Below, piece after piece: positions 34,340 to 41,514 of a stretch of 64,000 nucleotides of DNA (the stretch's first letter is position 1; each line of letters starts with the position of its first letter). The position numbers and the translations under genes are program-made. The DNA comes from Planctomycetota bacterium (lineage in GTDB: Bacteria; Planctomycetota; UBA1135; GCA-002686595): assembly GCA_014237855.1 (NCBI GenBank), contig JABACD010000012.1, forward strand, positions 106,151 through 170,150. The letters run 5' to 3'. The notes beneath the pieces are model-generated. The model searched no databases, was not told the DNA's origin, and saw nothing but the letters and a program-made list of their open reading frames with translations.

Positions 34340-35662
34340 ATGGTTCAGATCAACTTCGCAAAGAAGCAGGTCAATGCAAAAGTCGTCTACTACGGGCCGG
34401 GTATGTCTGGGAAGACGACGAACCTCGAGGTCATTCACCAGAGAGCTCCCGAGGGCAATCGCGGTGAGCTGACGAGTATCAGTACCGAGGGAGATCGAAC
34501 CCTGTTCTTCGACTTCATGCCGCTCGATCTGGGGACGGTCGCTGGGATGCGCACTTGCTTTCAGATCTATACGGTGCCGGGCCAGGTCTACTACAGCTCG
34601 ACCCGCAAGCTGGTTCTGCAGGGGGTCGACGGCTTGATCTTCGTGGCGGACTCCTCTCCAAACATGATGGAGGAAAACCTGGAGTCTCTCCGTGACCTCG
34701 CAGAGAACCTCGCGGAGTATGGACGCTCGATCGAGGACATGCCGCTGGTCATTCAGTACAACAAGCGGGATGTCCCCGGTGCCTTGTCGATTGATGAGCT
34801 CGAGGAAAAGCTCAATCCCACCGGAGTGCCTGCGTTCGAGGCCATTGCAAACACGGGCCAGGGGGTGTTTCCGACCCTGAAGGCTGTGGCTGCGAGCGTG
34901 CTGGACTCGCTTCACAGGCAGCAGGGTGAGGTCACCGGTAGCGGGACATGCAGGGAAGGAGCCGAGCCTGGGGACGAACCTCAGGCAGCGGGCCAGCAGG
35001 CCGCCTCCGCTTCCTCAACGCCCATGCCCGTCTCGGCTCATGAGGCTCCTGCTCACGAGCACGGTCCCACAAGTTCAGCGTCGCCGACTGCCGGTGACGG
35101 GAGTTCTGAGGCCGCCCGACCCACCATCCCGATGAGCCAGACCGGTTTCCACGAGGCTCCATCGGTTCCGATCTCGCAGGCTGGTCCTGCGGGAGTTGAG
35201 GAGGAGGTGCCGCCCGTGACGTCGGCATCAGAAGAAGTGTCCTCGCAGGGATTGAGGATGGCACCCCCGCAGGTCGCCTCATCTGGCCTGCAGATGAAGG
35301 CTTCGGAACCAGTGAATCCTCCGGCTCCTGCTCCGCAGGCCCCGCAGGCCCCGCAGGCCCCGCAGCCAACCCATCCAGTGAGCCAGGTTCAGCAGCCTGT
35401 GGCCCAGTCTGCCGTGCAGACCCGGACCCGAAGAGCCAAGCGGCCGGCACAGGCAGCCGCGTCCACGATGGAGGTGGAAGCCGGAGCCACGGCGCCCAAG
35501 CGCAGGGCGCCCAACTCGCGCTCCTTCCCTAGCAGTCCGGCAATGCCGGAAGCGCGTCCGACCCCCAAGGCCAAGCGTAATGCAATGGTCACCGGTGTCA
35601 TCATCGTTGCTTCGGTCCTCATCGGAGCCATTCTCGGCAGCTTCGTACTCTCGATTCTCTAG
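34340..35662 (+). CDS. MglA-like small GTPase with long linker and C-terminal membrane anchor
   Basis: 440 residues from ATG 34340. Residues 1-195 form a Ras-like GTPase domain of the MglA group: Walker A GPGMSGKT (19-26), TEGDRTLFFDFMPLDLG, PM3-type TVPGQVYY, and NKRD for guanine specificity. Bacterial MglA proteins are normally about 195 residues and soluble. Here about 210 residues of Pro/Ala/Gln-rich, low-complexity linker follow (APQAPQAPQAPQPTHPVSQ), then a basic patch and a hydrophobic C-terminal helix (about 415-440, VTGVIIVASVLIGAILGSFV). The protein therefore looks tail-anchored in the membrane. It is flanked by two roadblock genes, with no gap upstream and the ribosome site AGGAGG of the next gene at its stop. 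Confidence 0.87.
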   Translation: MVQINFAKKQVNAKVVYYGPGMSGKTTNLEVIHQRAPEGNRGELTSISTEGDRTLFFDFMPLDLGTVAGMRTCFQIYTVPGQVYYSSTRKLVLQGVDGLIFVADSSPNMMEENLESLRDLAENLAEYGRSIEDMPLVIQYNKRDVPGALSIDELEEKLNPTGVPAFEAIANTGQGVFPTLKAVAASVLDSLHRQQGEVTGSGTCREGAEPGDEPQAAGQQAASASSTPMPVSAHEAPAHEHGPTSSASPTAGDGSSEAARPTIPMSQTGFHEAPSVPISQAGPAGVEEEVPPVTSASEEVSSQGLRMAPPQVASSGLQMKASEPVNPPAPAPQAPQAPQAPQPTHPVSQVQQPVAQSAVQTRTRRAKRPAQAAASTMEVEAGATAPKRRAPNSRSFPSSPAMPEARPTPKAKRNAMVTGVIIVASVLIGAILGSFVLSIL

Positions 35663-35672
35663 GAGGAGTGCC

Positions 35673-36173
35673 ATGACGAAAGATCACAAACTCCGTGAAG
35701 CGCATCTCTGCTTCTACGAAAAGGACATCGCTGAAATTGACCAGGAACTGGACGGGTTCCTGGAGCTCTCGGGTGCACGTTGTGCGTTGCTTGTCGATCG
35801 CAGTGGTCACATGGTGACCCGTCGGGGTACTTCCCTTGATGGATCGCTGGAGTCTGTTGCCGCACTTGCCGCAGGCTCCTTTTCGGCCACGCGTGAGATG
35901 GCTCGCCTGCTTGGAGAGGGGGAGTTCAATCACCTCTTCCACCAGGGCTCCCGAGAGAGCATTCAGATCTCGGCGGTCGGCGATCGTTCACTCTTCGTGA
36001 TCGTCTTCGACGACCACAGCAACCTTGGACTCGTTCGCTTCTATGCAGAGGAGAGTTCAGCGCGCCTGAAGGAGATCTTCGCCTCCATCTCCTTACAGGA
36101 AGATAAGGGAGATGGGGGACTCTCCGACGACTTCAGTTCCAAGGCCACCGCCGCCCTGGACGAGCTCTTCTGA
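35673..36173 (+). CDS. Roadblock/LC7 (MglB-like) protein
   Basis: 166 residues from ATG 35673, with a strong AGGAGGAG ribosome-binding site overlapping the preceding stop. Residues ~15-140 carry the roadblock plan: LELSGARCALLVDRSGHMVTRRG, VAALAAGSFSATREMARLLG, ESIQISAVGDRSLFVIVFDDHSNLGLVRFY. This is the closer MglB-like match of the operon's roadblock proteins, with the typical helix VAALAAGSFSATREMAR. A short disordered tail ends the protein. Strong hairpins follow at 36176-36240 and probably end the operon. Confidence 0.86.
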   Translation: MTKDHKLREAHLCFYEKDIAEIDQELDGFLELSGARCALLVDRSGHMVTRRGTSLDGSLESVAALAAGSFSATREMARLLGEGEFNHLFHQGSRESIQISAVGDRSLFVIVFDDHSNLGLVRFYAEESSARLKEIFASISLQEDKGDGGLSDDFSSKATAALDELF

Positions 36174-36175
36174 GC

Positions 36176-36240
36176 CCAGCCCCTCACGGGGGGGGCTGGA
36201 TTGGGATCCTGGGGGACCGCCTTGGCGGGCCCCCAGGTCC
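36176..36240 (+). terminator. Tandem strong hairpins ending the roadblock/GTPase operon
   Basis: First hairpin: CCAGCCCC (36176-36183) with GGGGCTGG (36192-36199), starting three bases after the stop. Second: CCTGGGGG (36208-36215) and CCGCC (36217-36221) pair with GGCGG (36224-36228) and CCCCCAGG (36230-36237) around a single A-G mismatch. No T-run follows either, so they may act mainly as 3'-end protection. Confidence 0.55.
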
Positions 36241-36410
36241 AATTTGGGGGCCTGGAGGCCGATTGTAGGCCCCGGGGCGCCTGTCAGGGGGGGCATGGCT
36301 CACGGTGAGGAATCCCTTCCTCCCCCTGGGGCCCCTTGCGCCATGATTCCGGACTCGTTATGTTCTCCGCCCTTCCATCAAGGGGCACCCCCAGAGATTC
36401 AGATCCAGTC

Positions 36411-36641
36411 ATGTCACGAGTTTGCGATTACTGCGGAAAAGGAACGGCCGTGGGCGGCACCATTGCCCGACGAGGCCTTCCCAAGAAGAAGGGCGGCGTC
36501 GGCCTCCGCATCACCGGGCGTAGCAAGCGCACCTTCAAGCCGAACATCCAGCGGGTACGAGCCGTTGTGGACGGCGTCGTCAAGCGCGTCAAGATCTGCA
36601 CTCGCTGCATGAAGGGCGGCAAGATCAAGAAGCCTGCCTGA
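36411..36641 (+). CDS. rpmB: 50S ribosomal protein L28
   Basis: 76-residue ribosomal protein of the large subunit. The ATG at 36411 gives the standard N-terminus MSRVCDYCGKGTAVGGTIARRG. Two CxxC pairs (Cys5/Cys8 and Cys63/Cys66) indicate the zinc-binding form of L28. The longer open frame from 36336 has no homologous extension and no ribosome site. It is a single-gene unit, with a hairpin terminator at 36717. Confidence 0.95.
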   Translation: MSRVCDYCGKGTAVGGTIARRGLPKKKGGVGLRITGRSKRTFKPNIQRVRAVVDGVVKRVKICTRCMKGGKIKKPA

Positions 36642-36716
36642 GGATCCCTCCCGGGAGCAGACCCCGGACAGGAACTCCCCGAGGCGTGCTGACGACGCCT
36701 GCAGGGCACGAAACAG

Positions 36717-36749
36717 AGAGAGCCCAGGACCAGTTGGCCTGGGCTCTCT
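36717..36749 (+). terminator. Terminator after rpmB
   Basis: Perfect 12-base stem AGAGAGCCCAGG (36717-36728) with CCTGGGCTCTCT (36738-36749) and a nine-base loop, followed by TCGTCGTCT. It lies 75 bases after the rpmB stop. Confidence 0.7.
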
Positions 36750-36800
36750 TCGTCGTCTCTGTGCTGGGAGTGGGTCGGCTCTGAGGGGTGCAGTGCCGCC

Positions 36801-36809
36801 TGTGGATAA
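36801..36809 (-). promoter_or_regulatory. Perfect DnaA-box consensus
   Basis: TGTGGATAA on the plus strand is the reverse complement of TTATCCACA, the high-affinity DnaA box. I see no second copy in this gene-free stretch, so an origin is not supported; it could be a single regulatory DnaA site or chance. Confidence 0.4.
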
Positions 36810-37210
36810 GTCTGTGCAATGAATCTCTCTTGCGGTGGAGGAATGAGAGTTCGCTGGCGTCGTCCTCAATTAACTCCCAGGAAGTTCAATTTGTATGCCT
36901 CTTCACGCCACCTGCAAGGGTGTTTTGACGGGAGTGGATCTCGAGAGAGCACCCGCTAGCGAGGCATGAGAGGGGGCCGATGGCCAGATTGTGTGTCCAG
37001 AATGGGAATTGGGGCGGTAATTTTCCAGGCAGTGAGCAAGCGAGTTTTGGAGGCTCTCAGGCCGCCTTTCCAGGTCCAATCTCGCTCGCGGTAGGAGGGC
37101 GCGGCCGGGGCAATGAGTGTCCTGGGCAGCGCTGATGGTGGGGGCTTACGGTTCGAATAGATGCTCAGTCGCGTCCCGCTAACTTCATGTTTTCACTCGG
37201 CTTATGGATG

Positions 37211-37259
37211 AAGTGGTCGAGTGGTGTGGCGACCACTTGCAGGTCGGCAGTGATCACTG
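37211..37259. repeat. Palindromic sites upstream of the lysine-repeat gene
   Basis: Two neighbouring symmetric elements. AAGTGGTCG (37211-37219) is mirrored by CGACCACTT (37230-37238) across ten bases, and CAGTGATCACTG (37248-37259) is a perfect 12-base palindrome. They lie about 250 bases before the ATG at 37505 and look like operator-type sites, though no regulator is known. Confidence 0.4.
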
Positions 37260-37504
37260 ATGCACTTGGGGAGAGCTGCCAAACCACAACTCATTGCATG
37301 ATCGCTACGAGTTCTTGCAGGTGTCGAGAAGGGATCATCTGGGCTCGAATTACTCCCTGAGTGATGAATCTATCGAAGAAAGTTTGAAGGAAGCGGGGCA
37401 AGCTCAAGGGTGCAGGCACCGATAGTTCGCTTGATGTCGTGGCGTTTGTGAACTTTAGGCACAACTAGAATTCGGACTGCCTGTCCAAGGAGACTCCCCT
37501 ACAC

Positions 37505-37828
37505 ATGGCAAAGAAGAAAGCAACACGCAAGAAGGCCAAGAAGGCCACGCGCAAGAAGGCAACTCGCAAGAAGGCCACCAAGAAAAAGGCCACTCGCAAG
37601 AAAGCCAAGAAGAAGGCCACCCGTAAGAAGGCGGCCAAGAAGAAGACTACGCGGAAGAAGGCCAAGAAGAAGGCCACGCGTAAGAAGGCCACCAAGAAGA
37701 AGGCCACTCGCAAGAAGGCGAAGAAGAAGGCCACCAAGAAGAAGGCCAAGAAGAAGGCCACTCGCAAGAAGGCCACCAAGAAGAAGGCCACCAAGAAGAA
37801 GGCCAAGAAGAAGGCCCGCCGTCGCTAG
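37505..37828 (+). CDS. Lysine-rich histone H1-like repeat protein
   Basis: 107 residues made almost only of Lys, Ala, Thr and Arg in a repeated pattern (KKATRKK, KKAKKKA), ending in ARRR. This resembles the basic tails of eukaryotic histone H1 and bacterial H1-like proteins such as chlamydial HctB and AlgP, which bind DNA non-specifically and compact the nucleoid. There is no globular domain. The DNA itself is a degenerate tandem repeat (units such as AAGAAGGCCAC), so repeat number may vary between strains. It is followed after 27 bases by an HU-family gene on the same strand, a consistent nucleoid-protein pair. Confidence 0.8.
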   Translation: MAKKKATRKKAKKATRKKATRKKATKKKATRKKAKKKATRKKAAKKKTTRKKAKKKATRKKATKKKATRKKAKKKATKKKAKKKATRKKATKKKATKKKAKKKARRR

Positions 37829-37855
37829 GGACTCGGTCCCACCAGGAGCACGTAC

Positions 37856-38125
37856 GTGAACAAGAGCCACCTGGTTGCATATGTCGCCAGAGAGCTACAT
37901 ACGTCTCGGCTGCAGGCCGCAGGGCTTGTGGACACCGTGCTTGCCGGGATCCGGAAGGGTCTAGTTGACGACGGTTCGGTAACCCTGAGTGGCTTCGGAA
38001 CCTTCGAGGTCAAGCCGCGAAAGGCTCGGATTGGACGGAATCCCCAAACTGGGGATCCCATCCAGATCGAGGCTGGGAGACGGGTCGGCTTCAGAGTCGG
38101 TAAGGCACTGCGCGAGTCCGTCTAG
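37856..38125 (+). CDS. HU/IHF-family DNA-binding protein
   Basis: 89 residues with GTG start. It has the complete HU fold: helical N-terminus (MNKSHLVAYVARELHTSRLQ), GSVTLSGFGTFEV, the DNA-binding arm ARIGRNPQTGDPIQIEAG and the C-terminal VGFRVGKALRE. It bends and wraps DNA as a dimer. HU and IHF subunits cannot be told apart reliably here. Probably co-transcribed with the lysine-repeat gene; a terminator follows at 38167. Confidence 0.95.
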   Translation: MNKSHLVAYVARELHTSRLQAAGLVDTVLAGIRKGLVDDGSVTLSGFGTFEVKPRKARIGRNPQTGDPIQIEAGRRVGFRVGKALRESV

Positions 38126-38166
38126 CACAAGGCGACAGCAACAAGTAGTCTTCTAAAATAAGTACA

Positions 38167-38198
38167 GAGCGGTCCCTTGGCTTGCCGAGGGGCCGCTC
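38167..38198 (+). terminator. Terminator after the HU-family gene
   Basis: A 15-pair stem (38167-38181 with 38184-38198, two G-T wobbles) with a tiny loop, followed by TCTTCGTC. It lies 41 bases after the stop, next to the convergent metG end at 38243. Confidence 0.7.
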
Positions 38199-38242
38199 TC
38201 TTCGTCTCCATTGCCCGGGCTGAGGGGCCCCGGTGTGCCCGA

Positions 38243-39955
38243 CTAGCTCTCGGTCGCCCCTTCCTCAAGGGCTGCGATTTCCTGGGCGACTGACTCGTCA
38301 TCGATGCGCGTGAACAGGCCCTCGACCTCGCCCAGCTCCTGGCCTGGGCTCAGGCTTCGCCAGGAGTTCGCCGTCGGGAGCTCCGGCCAACCGCTCTCAG
38401 CTACCGAACCCTTCTGGCCGAGCATCTCCCAGATCGCCTGAGCCTTTCCAGGCATGAAGGGCACCATCCAACGGGCCACGAGTGCCAGGTAGTCACAGAG
38501 GGTGGTGAGGACGGCAGCGGCACGGTCAGGATCGGTCTTTCGCAGAGCCCAGGGGGCCAGGCGGTCGACGAAGACATTGGCAACTGCAGCATTGGCCACG
38601 AGCTCCTCGGAGGCTCGCCTGAAGCGATACGCCTCGATGGACGCACCAGGATCGCTGATCTCGCCACACTCCTCCAGTATCGCACGATCCAGTTCGGGAA
38701 CCAGGGCTTCGGAGAGCGCTGGAATGCGGCCCTCGAAGTGCTTGTCGATGAAGCGCAAGACGCGAGTCACCAGGTTGCCAATGGTTCCCGCCAGCGAGGC
38801 GTTGACCGTGGTCTGGAACTCTTCCCAGCGAAACTCGCTGTCCGAGTTTTCTGGCATGGAGGCGATCAGGTGAAACCTGGCTGCCTCGGGATCGTACTTA
38901 CCGAAGAAGGCGTCGACGGGAATCGTGCGGCTCTCGGAGGTCGAGAACTTGGAGCCCTGGAGGTTGTAGAACTCGTTGGCCGGGACAGCCCAGGGCAGCA
39001 CGTAGTCTTGCCTGACTCCGTAGAGCATCGCCGGAAAGACGAGTGCGTGGAATGGGATGTTGTCCTTCCCTACGAAGTGAACCAGGCGGGTGTCCGGGCT
39101 CTGCCACCAGCCCTTCCAGGCATCTGGCTCACCCCTCTTGGCGGTCAGCTCAGCCGTCATGGATACGTAGCCGATGGGGGCGTCGAACCAGACGTAGAGG
39201 ACCTTGTCTTCCTGCCCGTCGGCGATCTCGGGAGGCACGGGAACGCCCCACTTGAGGTCACGAGTAATGGGCCGAGAGCGTAGCTCCTCGAGCATCTGCG
39301 TGACAAAGGCCTGCACGTTGGTCTTCCAGGTCTTGCTGGCAAACCATTCGCCAATGTGCTCATCCCTTAGCTTCGGGAGGTCCAGGTACCAGTGCGTCGT
39401 CTCGCGGACGATGGGGCTACCTCCGCAGGTCTTGCAACTGGGCTCCTTGAGCTTGAGCGGCTCCAGCCATGACCCACAGTTGGGGCACTCGTCCCCACGG
39501 GCAGGGCGGTGCTCACAGTTGGGGCAGGTGCCAAGTACGTAGCGATCGGGCAGGAACATGCTGTCGTTCTCACAGTACAGCTGTTCGGTCGTCTGCTTGA
39601 TCAAGAAACCATTCTGATCGAGGCGGCGGAAGAACTCCTGACTTAGCTCGGTGTGCTGGGGGCAGATACTCGTCCCGCTCCAGATGTCGAACTCAATCCC
39701 GAAGCAGTCGAAGGTGTGCTTGATCTCCGCACGCCAGCGGGCCACGTACTCGGCGTAACCGATTCCTTCCTTCTCTGCGCCAATCGTGATGGCTGCGCCA
39801 TGCTCGTCACCGCCGCAGACATAGAGGACATCGTGCCCGCGCATGCGCATGCAGCGCACGTAGACGTCGGCGGGCAGGTAGGCTCCTGCTACGTGGCCGA
39901 AGTGAATCGGCCCGTTCGCGTAGGGGAGGGCACTAGTAACGAGGTATCGGGACAC
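38243..39955 (-). CDS. metG: Methionine--tRNA ligase
   Basis: Class I synthetase charging tRNA-Met, 570 residues. The HIGH-type motif is ANGPIHFGHVAGAYLPADV; the KMSKS-type motif is GSKFSTSESR (KFSTS). A zinc-binding insertion has three CxxC units (CPNCEHRP, CPNCGSW, CKTCGG), which marks the double-knuckle form of MetRS also found in archaea. The C-terminus is short and lacks the Trbp111-like dimerisation domain. Monocistronic by appearance: the EI24 gene upstream is 197 bases away. Confidence 0.95.
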   Translation of the reverse strand: MSRYLVTSALPYANGPIHFGHVAGAYLPADVYVRCMRMRGHDVLYVCGGDEHGAAITIGAEKEGIGYAEYVARWRAEIKHTFDCFGIEFDIWSGTSICPQHTELSQEFFRRLDQNGFLIKQTTEQLYCENDSMFLPDRYVLGTCPNCEHRPARGDECPNCGSWLEPLKLKEPSCKTCGGSPIVRETTHWYLDLPKLRDEHIGEWFASKTWKTNVQAFVTQMLEELRSRPITRDLKWGVPVPPEIADGQEDKVLYVWFDAPIGYVSMTAELTAKRGEPDAWKGWWQSPDTRLVHFVGKDNIPFHALVFPAMLYGVRQDYVLPWAVPANEFYNLQGSKFSTSESRTIPVDAFFGKYDPEAARFHLIASMPENSDSEFRWEEFQTTVNASLAGTIGNLVTRVLRFIDKHFEGRIPALSEALVPELDRAILEECGEISDPGASIEAYRFRRASEELVANAAVANVFVDRLAPWALRKTDPDRAAAVLTTLCDYLALVARWMVPFMPGKAQAIWEMLGQKGSVAESGWPELPTANSWRSLSPGQELGEVEGLFTRIDDESVAQEIAALEEGATES

Positions 39956-40152
39956 AGCGATGTCTCATGTAGAAGGATGGGGAGACGCGGATCCTAGAGT
40001 CTGGCCAAGGTGGGGGAGTAGTCTCGCCCGGGACTAATTCGGCCTGGCAGTGCCTGCGGCGGCTCTCGGCCGTCAAATTGAGAGCTGGCGTGAACTCCAC
40101 CGCGAAGAGCTGGTCGCCCCTGCGGGAGCCTGGGGCTGGAGTGTGGGTGCTC

Positions 40153-41292
40153 TCAGCTCGATCGCGCCCCAGCGCTCGCGGCCTTACGCAGCTCCTTGGG
40201 GCGCAGGGAGTCCTTGTTCAGGCGAATGATCAGCCACAGCCCACCGATGGAAGCTGCTGGCACCATCACGATGGGGCCGATCACCGGTACCAGGAACACG
40301 AGGCTCGAGACGATTCCAAACGCGGTGAGTGGAACTACGTTGTGAACCATGAACTGCATGCGCGTTGTCATGGACCACCCCCTTCTTGAAAATGGAATGT
40401 CGAGCAGCGTGATCGCCGTTCCGAATCCAGCTATTGCCATGAAGAGTGGGAAGCCGATCACGGGCAGGAACTTCAGTGGAAAGAAGATCACGAGTAGCAC
40501 GACCACGATCAGGGAAGCCTTGATGGAGATCCAGAGGGTGTGCCCCTCCACTCTAGCCACCCAACCAAGCCACTTCCCATATTCCGGGTCGATCACAGAG
40601 GCGACGACAAAGGGAAGCAGCGCAAGCGGCAAACTCCACCAGAAGCCAAGATCGGTAATGAAGTAGAGAAGACAGAGCACCAGGATGCCAGCACCCGCGG
40701 CCATGCAGCTCATCAAGATGCATTGCCTGACTGGTATCGTGGTTGGGCGGTCGAGGGCATCTCGTGGATTGGTGCCGAACCATTTCTCTTCTAGCCGCCC
40801 TTGAATCTCATCGAGGAAAGGCCCGGCCAGAGCCTCGTAGACGATTGAAAAGGTGTAGAGGGCGATTACTGACGAGACCATGAGCCAGAGCAAGATTCCT
40901 GACACCTTGGCGATTGCGCCAGCGATCCCTTTCTCCAGGAACCAGACGACAACGACCTTGACCCAGCCGTCGTCGAGCCCCAGCGAGGAAATGTCCTCGA
41001 CCTCGACGGCCTGGACCATGAGTTCCACCATTCCCATCATCCACCAGAAGATCACCATGAAGATGATGCTGGTGAGAAGTACGGGAGGGATCAGGAAGCG
41101 CTTGACTCCGCGAGTCGAGCCGATCAGGTAGAGGCCATTGGGCACTGCCCTCAGCCCGTCTACCAATCCCTGGACCCAGCCAATGTGCTCGTCGTTCAGG
41201 GATCGGTCCGACGACTGGTGCCTGCAGTGGGGGCAGTCAGCGCCCGGTGCGTCGTAGCCACAGAGTCGGCAGGGGGTCGCATTGATCTTCAT
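40153..41292 (-). CDS. EI24-domain membrane protein with N-terminal zinc ribbon
   Basis: 379 residues. The N-terminus carries CRLCGYDAPGADCPHC, two CxxC knuckles that look like a small zinc ribbon. After a linker come about six to eight membrane segments in two clusters (about 65-90, 125-160, 195-240, 265-345) with the EI24/CysZ-type region SIVYEALAGPFLDEIQGRLEEKWFG and FPLKFLPVIGFPLFMAIAGF. CysZ is a sulfate uptake protein, but no cysteine-synthesis gene is near and the zinc ribbon is not part of CysZ, so transport of sulfate is only a guess. Confidence 0.78.
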   Translation of the reverse strand: MKINATPCRLCGYDAPGADCPHCRHQSSDRSLNDEHIGWVQGLVDGLRAVPNGLYLIGSTRGVKRFLIPPVLLTSIIFMVIFWWMMGMVELMVQAVEVEDISSLGLDDGWVKVVVVWFLEKGIAGAIAKVSGILLWLMVSSVIALYTFSIVYEALAGPFLDEIQGRLEEKWFGTNPRDALDRPTTIPVRQCILMSCMAAGAGILVLCLLYFITDLGFWWSLPLALLPFVVASVIDPEYGKWLGWVARVEGHTLWISIKASLIVVVLLVIFFPLKFLPVIGFPLFMAIAGFGTAITLLDIPFSRRGWSMTTRMQFMVHNVVPLTAFGIVSSLVFLVPVIGPIVMVPAASIGGLWLIIRLNKDSLRPKELRKAASAGARSS

Positions 41293-41514
41293 CTGTTGAG
41301 GTGCTGGGGCGAGGCATGGACAGCATGACTCTCTGGAGGCCTCTTCCCAGGCCTGATTCCACAGAATAGGAGTGGGAATTCCCTGCTTGGAGTTTCAACC
41401 GAGCGGAAATCGATGGGCTCCTCCAGACCCCTGCCAATGGCCTGCTTAGAATGCTCGCATCACAAGATGCCCCCTGGAGGGCCCGATAGAGCCCTCGACT
41501 TCCATCAACTCCAC

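Larger units (their letters stand above)
36750..37504. other. Gene-free stretch before the lysine-repeat protein
   Basis: Together with the rpmB terminator this is about 860 bases without a supportable gene. It holds a perfect DnaA-box consensus (36801-36809), two palindromic sites (37211-37259) and a TAGAAT hexamer at 37466-37471 that may be the -10 box of the following gene. An AAGGAG at 37486-37491 is rather far (13 bases) from the ATG at 37505. It may carry a long leader, regulatory sites or an unrecognised small RNA. Confidence 0.5.

Noticed and set aside
36801..36809. Replication origin at the DnaA box
   Set aside because: Only one box is visible, there is no AT-rich unwinding element cluster and no dnaA, dnaN or rpmH nearby.
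37465..37806. Phe-rich hydrophobic frame on the minus strand
   Set aside because: It is the exact reverse reading of the lysine repeats (AAG becomes CTT), which produces a false membrane-like sequence.
37505..37828. CRISPR array or minisatellite without coding role
   Set aside because: The repeat has no spacers, keeps an open frame with start codon, and encodes a recognisable H1-like basic protein.
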